From NCBI GenBank assembly GCA_017938795.1, contig JAGBAV010000101.1:1-34101 (forward strand): DNA of 34,101 nucleotides, read 5' to 3'. This DNA comes from Clostridia bacterium. Its GTDB lineage: Bacteria > Bacillota > Clostridia > Christensenellales > Aristaeellaceae. This document shows, one piece after another, positions 15,789 through 22,584 of this stretch. Numbering within the stretch: the stretch's first letter is position 1; every line of letters starts with the position of its first letter. The notes below the pieces were generated by a model. That model ran no database searches, had not been told where the DNA came from, and saw only the letters and a program-made list of their open reading frames with translations. Made by a program: the position numbers and the translations under genes.

Positions 15789-16510
15789 ACAGTGTCACCT
15801 GCCTTTACGCTGTAATCCCTTTGCGGCGCTTGTCTGCGCATATCCTCCGCCGCCCAGCGGCGGATGGTCGCTGCGTGGCTCTGATACTGTCTGCCCGTCG
15901 AGGCTATATACTCCGAGAGCTTTTCCACATAGTAGTTCCATTTTGTGGATAATTCGCTCTGAAGCTCTGAGAGTTCCTCGCAGCTCAGCATCACATTCTG
16001 ATACCGGCCATAGGCATGCGCGGTTTGCCCCTGTTCTTTCTCTCGCTCTATCTCTAACTCTATCTTTTTCTCTAACTCTATCTCTGGTGGACAAATGGCG
16101 GACAAATGTCCGGACATTTGTCCACCATTCTTTTGTGCCTGCAAAGCCAGGCGCGCCTGTTTCTTGCGTTCACCTTCTGTGGAAGACTTCCCGATCAGCA
16201 GCTCTATATTGCTCATGTAGTAGCATCCATCCGGCAGCATCTCCATCAAGCCGAGTTTCAGATAAATCTGCAATGCCCGTTCCACTGTCCCGATCTGCTG
16301 ATGAGTGAGCGTGGCGATCATCGGTGCGGTGTAAGGAATTCTGTCGTCCAGCTGCAGCTTGCCGCCGTTCTTAAGTGATTTCAGATAGAGCTTGAGAAGA
16401 ATGTTGGAGTAGATCATTCCGTCCTGCATGCTTTCCAGCAGCACGATGGAGTCATCGTCGAAGTAATTCTCTTTAAGCTTCAGATAATGGTATTTCCGGT
16501 TATCTGCCAT
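15785..16510 (-). CDS. Phage-type replisome organiser (DnaD-like) protein, 241 aa
   Basis: The N-terminal 110 residues (KYHYLKLKENYFDDDSIVLLES, 'IYSNILLKLYLKSLKNGGKL' and 'VERALQIYLKLGLMEML') match the N-terminal domain of phage replisome organisers, a winged-helix DNA-binding module. The middle (residues about 130-165) is low in complexity (IELEKKIELEIEREKE) and encoded by pyrimidine-rich repeats next to a large DNA dyad. The C-terminus (WNYYVEKLSEYIASTG and RQYQSHAATIRRW) resembles a DnaD-type tail. Such proteins bind an origin often located inside their own gene and recruit the helicase loader, here the next gene. It overlaps the upstream HTH gene by 1 bp. Confidence 0.8.
   Translation of the reverse strand: MADNRKYHYLKLKENYFDDDSIVLLESMQDGMIYSNILLKLYLKSLKNGGKLQLDDRIPYTAPMIATLTHQQIGTVERALQIYLKLGLMEMLPDGCYYMSNIELLIGKSSTEGERKKQARLALQAQKNGGQMSGHLSAICPPEIELEKKIELEIEREKEQGQTAHAYGRYQNVMLSCEELSELQSELSTKWNYYVEKLSEYIASTGRQYQSHAATIRRWAAEDMRRQAPQRDYSVKAGDTV
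16039..16085. repeat. Pyrimidine-rich short tandem repeat inside the organiser gene
   Basis: Imperfect repeats of ctctaactctatct give the protein stretch IELEKKIELEIE. It lies next to the dyad and could be easily melted. Confidence 0.7.
16086..16126. other. Large dyad with GGACAAATG repeats: candidate replication origin
   Basis: A perfect 24-bp palindrome at 16100-16123 is made of GGACAAATGTCC and its complement. Around it, 12-bp arms ggtggacaaatg (16086-16097) and catttgtccacc (16115-16126) are exact inverted repeats. So ggacaaatg occurs twice direct and once inverted within 41 bp. Origins inside the organiser gene are known for phages such as SPP1 (oriL in gene 38). Assignment as an origin is inference. 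Confidence 0.45.
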
Positions 16511-16707
16511 CAGCTTTCGCCCTCTCCATCAATTCTGAATCCATAGAACTTCTGCTTGAAATACTGAACAGGACACTTGCCGGCAATGGTGATATAGCCC
16601 ATTGCGCGAAGCTCCTTGTTCATATCTCGGACGATCTGGTACGCCTTTGTTCTGCTGACGCCCATGATGTTGGGTATTTCCTCTGCGGTAATAAACTGTG
16701 CTCTCAT
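16510..16707 (-). CDS. Small helix-turn-helix protein, possible excisionase or activator, 65 aa
   Basis: The sequence MRAQFITAEEIPNIMGV, SRTKAYQIVRDMNKELRAMG and YITIAGKCPVQYFKQKFYGF has the winged-helix pattern seen in Xis/AlpA-like and MerR-like small regulators. I chose the ATG at 16707 (AGGTAGGTGG upstream) rather than the earlier in-frame ATG at 16749. It is the first gene of the divergent minus-strand transcript that also carries the organiser and loader genes, under a consensus promoter. By position it may drive excision or activate the element; in phage satellites the first gene on this side is often xis or a regulator. Confidence 0.75.
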   Translation of the reverse strand: MRAQFITAEEIPNIMGVSRTKAYQIVRDMNKELRAMGYITIAGKCPVQYFKQKFYGFRIDGEGES

Positions 16708-16789
16708 ACTGCCACCTACCTTGATTTCCGTATTATTAATACGTTTCACTTATTATCATATTTGAAATATGTATTATAAATTCGCTTCT

Positions 16790-16818
16790 ATTATATGTAC
16801 TGTAAATACTGTTGTCAA
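16790..16818 (-). promoter_or_regulatory. Consensus promoter for the replication module
   Basis: On the minus strand a perfect TTGACA and TATAAT are separated by exactly 17 bp. In the spacer acagta occurs twice as a direct repeat (ACAGTA TTT ACAGTA), a plausible repressor site. It lies 83 bp before the HTH start. Confidence 0.8.
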
Positions 16819-16841
16819 TGCGTTAAATTAAAAATGTGCAC

Positions 16842-16870
16842 TTGTAATACGTATAATTATGTGATAGAAT
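16842..16870 (+). promoter_or_regulatory. Predicted promoter for the Xre-type regulator and integrase
   Basis: TTGTAA and TAGAAT are separated by 17 bp, 20 bp before the regulator ATG. It is weaker than the opposing consensus promoter. The divergent 180-bp region is AT-rich and contains repeated attaatacg/gtaatacgtat elements. Confidence 0.6.
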
Positions 16871-16890
16871 CTGGATGAGGTGAATCGGAT

Positions 16891-17490
16891 ATGGACAATT
16901 TCGATTATTCCGCAATCGGGCAGCGTATCAAAGCCCTTCGGAAAAAGAAAAAACTGAACCAGCAGGAGCTGGCCGATCTCCTCGGCAAATCGCTGCGTAC
17001 GGTTCAGAAATATGAAACAGGCGAGATCGAGGTCTCCATTGCCATCATCAATCAGCTGGCAGACCTTCTTGACAGCACGCCGACGTTCATCCTTGGCTAT
17101 GAAACCAACACGGAGCCAATCCGTAATCTCGCGGATGTGATGAGCTTCCTGTTCCAGCTTGAGAAAGTCTCCGGCATGAAGTTCGACATCGACGTCAAGA
17201 AGCCGCCGCGCAGCCGCGACTGGACATGCTCGCTGACCTTCAATGGAAAGGCCTCTGCCGATTTCAACGCAGACGTCTGCCTGTTCCTTGAGGATTGGCA
17301 GAATCAGCGGGAGGATGTCCAATCCTACGGCATGTCTCAGACTGACTACAGACGTTGGCAGGATCAGACGCTTGCCTACTATGCGGCAACACCTGTGGAA
17401 TGCGCAGAGCCCGCTGCACTGAGCGAAGACGAACGACTGGAAAAACGCAAAGCATATCTGAATGCAGCATTGAATGAGAATCAGGTCTGA
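16891..17490 (+). CDS. Xre-family (HTH_3) repressor, 199 aa
   Basis: The N-terminal helix-turn-helix covers about residues 7-62: IGQRIKALRKKKKLN, QQELADLLGKSLRTVQKYE, with GEIEVSIAIINQLADLL. The C-terminal part (about 80-199) is an unassigned domain without a visible Ser/Lys protease dyad, so self-cleavage of the LexA type is not evident. A GATGAGGTG precedes the ATG. It is divergent from the HTH/replication genes and 21 bp before the integrase gene, so it resembles the master repressor of prophages or phage satellites that keeps the element silent. Its operators should lie in the divergent promoter region. Confidence 0.85.
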   Translation: MDNFDYSAIGQRIKALRKKKKLNQQELADLLGKSLRTVQKYETGEIEVSIAIINQLADLLDSTPTFILGYETNTEPIRNLADVMSFLFQLEKVSGMKFDIDVKKPPRSRDWTCSLTFNGKASADFNADVCLFLEDWQNQREDVQSYGMSQTDYRRWQDQTLAYYAATPVECAEPAALSEDERLEKRKAYLNAALNENQV

Positions 17491-17511
17491 CAATGAAAGA
17501 AAGGTGATTTC

Positions 17512-18588
17512 ATGTCAGTAACCAAAGACCCCAGCACCAACAAATGGATGTCCCAGATCCGCGTCAAAGACTGGACTGGCAAGGTGATACACAAGAAAAA
17601 ACGCGGCTTCTCCACCAAGAAAGAAGCGCTGCAATGGGAACGTGATTTTCTGAGTCAGGCTTCCGGCAGCCTCGGCATGCTGTTTCAGGATTTCATTGAG
17701 CTCTATCAAAGGGACATGGAGCAGCGTCTCAAATCCTCAACGATCGCCGGCAAGCGATTTTTGATCGACCTGAAGATCACGCCGGTCTTCGGTAAGATGA
17801 AGCTGGATGAGATTAAGCCGACGGATGTCCGCCGATGGCAGAATGACCTGACCAGCTACCGGGATGAGAACGGCAATCCCTACGCGGAAACCTATCTCAA
17901 GAACATCCATAATCAGCTCACAGCCATCTTCAACTACGCGGTCAAGTATTACGGCCTGAAAGAAAATCCCTGCCACAAGGCAGGGAGCATGGGCAAGAAG
18001 AACGCCGACGAGATGCAGTTCTGGACAAAGGATGAATTCCTCAAATTCATCGAAGCTATTAAAAATCGTCCTTCCGCCTATGCGGTCTTCATGACGCTGT
18101 ACTACACCGGTATCCGTGAAGGTGAGCTGCTGGCGCTGACCCCTACGGACATCGATCTTGAAAAATCCACGCTCAGGATCAACAAGAGCTATCACAGGGA
18201 AAAGGGGAAGGATGTCGTCACAACGCCGAAGACGCCCAAGAGCAATCGCGTGATCGCAATCCCGGAAGTGCTCAAGACCTACCTCAAGGAATACATGGCG
18301 AAGAGGTACGGCATCCAGCCCGATCACCGGCTGTTTCCTCACACGAAGAGCTATCTCTATCACGAGCTGGAATACGGCTGCAAGGCGTCCGGCGTGAAAA
18401 AGATTCGCATCCACGACATCCGCCACAGCCACGCCAGTCTGCTGGTGGAAATGGGTTTCTCACCGCTGCTGATCGCGGAACGCCTTGACCATGAGCGTGT
18501 GCAGACGACGATGGAAACCTACTCGCATCTTTACCCCAACAAACAGATCGAAGTAGCCAGACAGCTGGACGGCATCACCGCCAGCTGA
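17512..18588 (+). CDS. int: Tyrosine-type integrase, 358 aa
   Basis: This site-specific recombinase has an N-terminal AP2-like arm-binding domain (about 1-50, WTGKVIHKKKRGFSTKKEAL), a SAM-like core-binding domain (about 55-150), and a catalytic domain with Arg202 (TGIREGELLAL), Lys240/243 in a TPKTPK loop, His301-x-x-Arg304 (HDIRHSH), His327 (LDHERV) and nucleophile Tyr337 (METYSHLY). All catalytic residues are visible, so the protein is probably active. The gene ends 110 bp from the guaA 3' end, a known integration site for such enzymes (for example the Tn5801 type). Repeats tgtagcca just beyond the stop may be its arm sites. It is on the same strand as the upstream repressor gene. Confidence 0.93.
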   Translation: MSVTKDPSTNKWMSQIRVKDWTGKVIHKKKRGFSTKKEALQWERDFLSQASGSLGMLFQDFIELYQRDMEQRLKSSTIAGKRFLIDLKITPVFGKMKLDEIKPTDVRRWQNDLTSYRDENGNPYAETYLKNIHNQLTAIFNYAVKYYGLKENPCHKAGSMGKKNADEMQFWTKDEFLKFIEAIKNRPSAYAVFMTLYYTGIREGELLALTPTDIDLEKSTLRINKSYHREKGKDVVTTPKTPKSNRVIAIPEVLKTYLKEYMAKRYGIQPDHRLFPHTKSYLYHELEYGCKASGVKKIRIHDIRHSHASLLVEMGFSPLLIAERLDHERVQTTMETYSHLYPNKQIEVARQLDGITAS

Positions 18589-18629
18589 TGGCTACAAAAA
18601 AACGCTTCATTGTAGCCAATTTGTAGCCA
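18589..18629. promoter_or_regulatory. Candidate integrase arm-binding sites
   Basis: The octamer tgtagcca occurs at 18611-18618 and 18622-18629, and its reverse complement tggctaca at 18589-18596. They lie between the int stop codon and the core site at 18699. Confidence 0.55.
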
Positions 18630-18642
18630 CTCAAAAAGAAAA

Positions 18643-18680
18643 ATCCCGGAAAATCCTGATATTGCAGGATTTTCCGGGAT
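18643..18680. terminator. Perfect hairpin terminator between int and guaA
   Basis: A perfect 16-bp stem (atcccggaaaatcctg and its complement) with a 6-base loop. On the minus strand it is followed by TTTTTCTTTTT, and on the plus strand by a short T stretch. It serves converging int and guaA. It lies inside the island, so guaA would use a terminator brought by the element. Confidence 0.85.
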
Positions 18681-18698
18681 GATTTGGAACAAAATTTC

Positions 18699-18710
18699 TT
18701 ATTCCCACTC
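18699..18710. repeat. Candidate attR core in the guaA 3' end
   Basis: The end of guaA (GAGTGGGAATAA on the minus strand) is identical to 2029-2040. The element restores the gene end, so guaA keeps its stop codon and terminal IEWE residues. Confidence 0.65.
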
Positions 18711-19697
18711 AATCGTTCCGATGGGCTTCGGGGTCAGATCCAGCAGCACGCGGTTGATGCCGTTGACCTCATGGGTGATGCGGTCGGTGATCTTGTGGAG
18801 AACCGGGTAGGGGATCTCCTCGATGGTGGCGGTCATGGCGTCCTTGGTGTTGACCGCGCGGATGATGGCCGGCCAGCCCTCATAGCGGCTCTCGTCCTTC
18901 ACGCCGACGCTCTTGATGTCCGGCACGGCGATGAAGTACTGCCAGACCTTCTCGGCCAGACCGCAGTTGTCAAACTCCTCGCGCAGGATGGCGTCCGCCT
19001 CGCGCAGGGCCTCCAGACGATCGCGGGTGATGGCGCCGAGGCAGCGCACGCCGAGGCCCGGGCCCGGGAACGGCTGGCGATAGACCATCGCATGCGGCAG
19101 GCCGAGCGCCTCGCCGACCACGCGGACTTCATCCTTGAACAGCAGCTTGAGCGGCTCGACCAGATCAAACTGCAGATCCTCCGGCAGACCGCCGACGTTG
19201 TGATGGGACTTGACGGCCTTCTTGCCCTCGGCAGCCTTCATGGACTCGAGGATATCCGGATAGATGGTGCCCTGCGCCAAGAAGGAGATGCCTTCCAGCT
19301 TGCGGGCTTCCTCGGCAAACACGGTGATGAACTCCTTGCCGATGATCTTGCGCTTGCGCTCCGGATCGGACACGCCGGCCAGCAGATTCAGGAAATGGTC
19401 GGTGGCGTCTACGTAGATCAGGTTGGCGTTAAGCTCGTCCTTGAACATCTTGATGACGCTCTCGGATTCATTCTTGCGCATGAGGCCGTGGTTCACATGC
19501 ACGCAGACGAGCTGCTTGCCGATGGCCTTGATCAGCAGCGCTGCAACGACGGAGCTGTCCACGCCGCCGGACAGGGCCAGAAGCACCTTCTTGTCGCCGA
19601 CCTGCTTGCGTACAGCGGCGACCTGCTCTTCGATAAAAGCGTTGGCAAGCTCCATGGTGGTGATGCGCGCCATGGACTCGGGACGAATATTGCTCAT
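18699..19697 (-). CDS. guaA: GMP synthetase, ATP-pyrophosphatase domain only, 332 aa
   Basis: GMP synthetase makes GMP from XMP, ATP and ammonia. Visible are the PP-loop LALSGGVDSS (43-49), VNHGLMRKNE, GVSDPERKRKIIGKEF, KSHHNVGGLPEDL, YRQPFPGPGLGVRCLG and the C-terminal KPIGTIEWE, so the synthetase and dimerisation domains are complete. What is missing is the N-terminal class-I glutamine amidotransferase domain (about 190 residues), which most bacterial GuaA (about 510 residues) carry. The 350 bp upstream contains no such gene. Either a separate amidotransferase subunit is encoded elsewhere, as in archaea, or free ammonia is used. The ATG at 19697 has AGGAG 8 bases upstream. Confidence 0.9.
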   Translation of the reverse strand: MSNIRPESMARITTMELANAFIEEQVAAVRKQVGDKKVLLALSGGVDSSVVAALLIKAIGKQLVCVHVNHGLMRKNESESVIKMFKDELNANLIYVDATDHFLNLLAGVSDPERKRKIIGKEFITVFAEEARKLEGISFLAQGTIYPDILESMKAAEGKKAVKSHHNVGGLPEDLQFDLVEPLKLLFKDEVRVVGEALGLPHAMVYRQPFPGPGLGVRCLGAITRDRLEALREADAILREEFDNCGLAEKVWQYFIAVPDIKSVGVKDESRYEGWPAIIRAVNTKDAMTATIEEIPYPVLHKITDRITHEVNGINRVLLDLTPKPIGTIEWE

Positions 19698-20046
19698 GAT
19701 GATCACTCCTGATGATGTCGGGGGGTTAATGTGATTTTCGGCTTTATTGTAGCACGCGCCTTATGGAAAAGTAAATAAAACCGGAAAATTTGATCGTAAA
19801 ACGTTCGGTTATTCGGACATTCGGGGTATATACACACCATAAAAGGGGAACAAATGTACTTGAATGGGCAGGATAAACCGAAACAATGGCAGATGAATGC
19901 AAAAAAAGAAACGAGTATCGGCGATGCCGGCGTGAGGGGGAATCCGGACTTCTTCCTTCCGTAATAGAGCGCTGTGAGCTATAATGAACATTCACAGAGT
20001 TGTTAACAGACGGCGTGTGCGCTGTGGACAAACGGGAGGGCATGAC
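19698..20046. other. 349-bp divergent intergenic region (guaA / mnmE)
   Basis: It holds the guaA promoter and ribosome binding site at the left and presumably the mnmE promoter at the right. The left half is AT-rich. No further gene, repeat or RNA element was recognised. Confidence 0.5.
19746..19775 (-). promoter_or_regulatory. Predicted guaA promoter
   Basis: On the minus strand TTTACT and TACAAT are separated by 18 bp, about 50 bp before the guaA start. I did not see a purine riboswitch in the leader. Confidence 0.45.
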
Positions 20047-21393
20047 ATGAACAGACAGGATACCATTGCGGCGCAGGCGACGGCAGCCGGAGAGGGCGGC
20101 ATCGCGATTGTGCGCATCAGCGGGCCGGAATGCGAGGCTGTGCTCCATCGCGTCTTCCGCGCAAAGAATGGCAGGCCTCTTGAAAACCGCAGGCTGACCT
20201 TTGGCGCCGTTGTGGATTGTGGAGAGATTGTGGATGAGGCGATGGCTGTTGTTATGCGCGCGCCGTACAGCTATACGAGGGAGGACGTCGCGGAGATCCA
20301 CTGCCACGGCTCGCAGGCACTTGTGGGCAGAATCCTGCGCCTTCTGATGCGCGAGGGAGCGAGGATGGCTGCGCCGGGTGAGTTTACCTGCCGTGCATTC
20401 ATGAATGGGCGGATTGACCTGACGCAGGCCGAGGCTGTGATGCGCATGATCCGCGCCGGCAGTGACCGCGCGATGAAGAGCGCTGTACGGCAGATGGAGG
20501 GAAGCGTATCCTCCTTCATACGCCATGCAAGGGAGGAAATCCTGACGCTGCTGGCCGGGCTGGCTGCTGCTGTCGATTTCCCGGATGAGGTCGAAGAGGA
20601 GCAGACTGCGAAGGAGATCGCCGGCGGCTGCGCGGAGATCGCGGCACGGCTGCGTGCTGCGTGTGATGAGCGCGCGGGGCGCATTGAGGATGAGGGGCTC
20701 CGCGTTGTGCTGGCGGGCAGACCCAATGCGGGCAAGAGCAGCCTGCTCAATGCGCTTGTGGGCAGCGAGCGCGCGATTGTCACGGACGTCCCCGGTACGA
20801 CGCGCGATACGATCACGGAGGCGATACACGCCGGCGGCGTGCGCATCCTGCTGACGGATACGGCGGGCCTGCGGGAGACGGGCGACGTTGTGGAGCGCAT
20901 CGGTGTGGAGCGCGCGAGGCGTGCGCTGGAGGATGCAGATGTGCGCGTGCTGGTGATCGACGGGTCCGGCGCGGAATGGGACGACGACGGTATGGAGGAT
21001 CTGGCTCCGCATCTGATCGTCATCAGCAAGGGAGATCTGCCTGCGATGATTGCCCGGGAGGAGCTTGCGGCCCGATGGCCGGGCGTGCCTGCGCTGACGG
21101 TATGCGCCCCCAGAGGGGAGGGCATGGACAGCCTGATGGATGCGCTGCTGTCCTTCGCGCCGGAGGATGGTGCGGAGTCCTCGATGCTCTCGCAGGCCCG
21201 GCATGTGGAGGCGGCGGCAAGAGCCTGCGCTTCTCTGAATGATGCATGCAGCGCGATTGAGGAGGGCATGCCGCTGGACATCGCGGCGATCGACCTGTCC
21301 GCAGCGCTGGATGCGCTTGGCGAGATCACCGGCGAGACGATGAATGAGCAGGTGATCGACGAGGTCTTTGCGCGGTTCTGCGTGGGCAAATGA
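20047..21393 (+). CDS. mnmE: tRNA modification GTPase MnmE (TrmE), 448 aa
   Basis: MnmE with MnmG modifies U34 in certain tRNAs (cmnm5U), using GTP hydrolysis and a folate-bound one-carbon unit. The N-terminal folate-binding domain (QDTIAAQATAAGEGGIAIVR, RAPYSYTREDVAEIHCHGS) and the helical domain (FTCRAFMNGRIDLTQAEAV) are present. The G domain has G1 GRPNAGKSS near 223, G2 TTRDT, G3 DTAGLRET near 270, and SKGD where NKxD is usual. The protein ends with the functional FCVGK. The ATG at 20047 has GGGAGG upstream; the open frame extends further to 19984 but without a ribosome binding site. In Clostridia it usually lies near mnmG, rsmG and parAB at the origin; here mnmG is not next to it. Confidence 0.95.
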   Translation: MNRQDTIAAQATAAGEGGIAIVRISGPECEAVLHRVFRAKNGRPLENRRLTFGAVVDCGEIVDEAMAVVMRAPYSYTREDVAEIHCHGSQALVGRILRLLMREGARMAAPGEFTCRAFMNGRIDLTQAEAVMRMIRAGSDRAMKSAVRQMEGSVSSFIRHAREEILTLLAGLAAAVDFPDEVEEEQTAKEIAGGCAEIAARLRAACDERAGRIEDEGLRVVLAGRPNAGKSSLLNALVGSERAIVTDVPGTTRDTITEAIHAGGVRILLTDTAGLRETGDVVERIGVERARRALEDADVRVLVIDGSGAEWDDDGMEDLAPHLIVISKGDLPAMIAREELAARWPGVPALTVCAPRGEGMDSLMDALLSFAPEDGAESSMLSQARHVEAAARACASLNDACSAIEEGMPLDIAAIDLSAALDALGEITGETMNEQVIDEVFARFCVGK

Positions 21394-21414
21394 CGTTACC
21401 GGCTGAATGAAGAT

Positions 21415-21483
21415 TCCCCCAATTGTGAACAGTAAATTTGACGCATAGGTTCCGCGTCTTTCGGGGTGTTCACAATTGGGGGA
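21415..21483. repeat. Large inverted repeat between mnmE and the phosphoesterase gene
   Basis: The 16-bp arms tcccccaattgtgaac and gttcacaattggggga are exact complements separated by 37 bases, which contain a smaller gacgc/gcgtc hairpin. Neither strand has a proper T run. It may still end both converging genes, or be a small palindromic repeat element found elsewhere in the genome. Confidence 0.65.
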
Positions 21484-21508
21484 TTATGTTATCGTTTATC
21501 TGTGTGCA

Positions 21509-22351
21509 TCAGCGCCAGTATGAATGCGTGCTGACGCCGTCAGGCCAGGCGAAGATACGGTCGGTCTCCTGCCAGACGTCTTCACTGATCATGTCCTGAC
21601 GCCGTGATCTGGCCAGTGACCATGCGAGCTGGACGAAGGGCAGGAGGTAATCGTGGTTCGTTGTCATCTGCAGGCTGATGAGATGGGACATCACTGGGCA
21701 GCTTTCTGCCATGCCGGAGGAAAGAAAGAGCGGCTTGAGGGCGCAGACGTCGTATCCGGCAAAGAATGGCTCGAGCGCCGCGCCAAAACGATCGATCGTC
21801 AGGAGGACATAGGGCGCGATCCCGGGAGGGGCATCATCCATGCAGCCGACGGATCCGATGCAGTCAAGCGTCAGATTCCCGACGCGGTAATGTGAGGGGT
21901 TGTGGCCGTGGCCGCAGATGATGTGCGTCGGACGATCGAAGGTCATTTTCTGCAGAAGAGGAAGGGCCTTATGGACGTCATGTACAGGGAAGCGATCATT
22001 TCCCGGCATGGCGTGACAGAAGGTGACGCCGCCCAGTTCATACGTCTGCGGGAAGGTGATCTCCGCCTCGCTCAGCCTGTGCGCATTCCAGCGGACGGCG
22101 CTGAAGTTTGCTCCGTCATAGGCCGGGTCGCCCTTCATGGCTGCGAGGACATATCCTTCGTGATTGCCGTGCAGGCAGACAACGTGATGATCGCGAAGGA
22201 GCGCAAGCGTCTCCCGAGGGCACGGGCCAAGGTTGATCTGGTCGCCGAGGGAGAGAATCATGTCAGGCTTGTGCTTTTGCCGGATGGCGAGAAGCACCGC
22301 CTCCAGAGCGGGAAGATTGGCATGAATATCTGCAATGAGTGCAATGCGCAT
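21509..22351 (-). CDS. Calcineurin-like metallophosphoesterase, 280 aa
   Basis: The metal-binding motifs of this superfamily are in order: IADIHANLPAL (residues 5-15), LSLGDQINLGP, LHGNHEGYV, and the C-terminal HIICGHGHNPSHYRVG. It resembles YfcE/MJ0936-type phosphodiesterases with an added 90-residue C-terminal tail (from about 190) of unknown role. The ATG at 22351 is preceded by AGGAGG; the upstream MFIQEAH codons are outside. It converges with mnmE across the inverted repeat and diverges from the parS/addB region. The substrate is unknown. Confidence 0.85.
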   Translation of the reverse strand: MRIALIADIHANLPALEAVLLAIRQKHKPDMILSLGDQINLGPCPRETLALLRDHHVVCLHGNHEGYVLAAMKGDPAYDGANFSAVRWNAHRLSEAEITFPQTYELGGVTFCHAMPGNDRFPVHDVHKALPLLQKMTFDRPTHIICGHGHNPSHYRVGNLTLDCIGSVGCMDDAPPGIAPYVLLTIDRFGAALEPFFAGYDVCALKPLFLSSGMAESCPVMSHLISLQMTTNHDYLLPFVQLAWSLARSRRQDMISEDVWQETDRIFAWPDGVSTHSYWR

Positions 22352-22467
22352 GTGCGCCTCCTGAATAAACAAGATTTTACGGAGCGATGATCATATGGTA
22401 TAATTCTGTATGGAACATTGTGATTCCTTTGCAGGGTGCATGCGGATATTGCGCAGGGAAGAATGAT

Positions 22468-22483
22468 TGTTTCACGTGAAACA
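22468..22483. promoter_or_regulatory. parS site 1
   Basis: Exact 16-bp palindrome tgtttcacgtgaaaca, the consensus ParB-binding site of Firmicutes chromosomes. Confidence 0.95.
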
Positions 22484-22506
22484 TTGGCGGATGCGCCGCA
22501 CAGGAA

Positions 22507-22522
22507 TGTTTCACGTGAAACA
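22507..22522. promoter_or_regulatory. parS site 2
   Basis: Exact copy of the 16-bp parS palindrome, 39 bp from site 1 start to start. Confidence 0.95.
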
Positions 22523-22543
22523 ATGGGCAAGCGCGAGGATCAG

Positions 22544-22559
22544 TGTTTCACGTGAAACA
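22544..22559. promoter_or_regulatory. parS site 3
   Basis: Third exact parS palindrome, 37 bp from site 2 start to start, 25 bp before the chosen addB start. ParB bound here could cover the addB promoter and ribosome binding site. parB itself is at 32.5-33.4 kb. Confidence 0.95.
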
Positions 22560-22584
22560 CTGGCAGAATAACAGGAGGATGGGC

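Larger units (their letters stand above)
2029..18710. mobile_element. Candidate genomic island in guaA (about 16.7 kb)
   Basis: The interval is bounded by direct 12-bp repeats equal to the guaA 3' end. It carries a tyrosine integrase beside the guaA-proximal repeat, a phage-type regulatory switch and replication genes, and is less GC-rich than the DNA from guaA onward. The mobile core is 14.5-18.7 kb. The ATPase, LuxR/zinc-ribbon and potassium genes between 2.2 and 14.3 kb would be cargo, or older chromosomal or element DNA trapped between two att copies. I saw no relaxase, capsid or terminase gene. No intermediate att copy was found by eye. Confidence 0.55.

Noticed and set aside
19698-20046. 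Purine riboswitch or PurR box upstream of guaA
   Set aside because: I found no conserved riboswitch core or clear palindrome in the leader.
19744-21204. 486-codon minus-strand frame
   Set aside because: Antisense of mnmE, which has all GTPase motifs.
22468-22559. Three palindromes as a phage or transposon repeat
   Set aside because: They match the parS consensus exactly and parAB lies nearby, so a chromosome-segregation role explains them.
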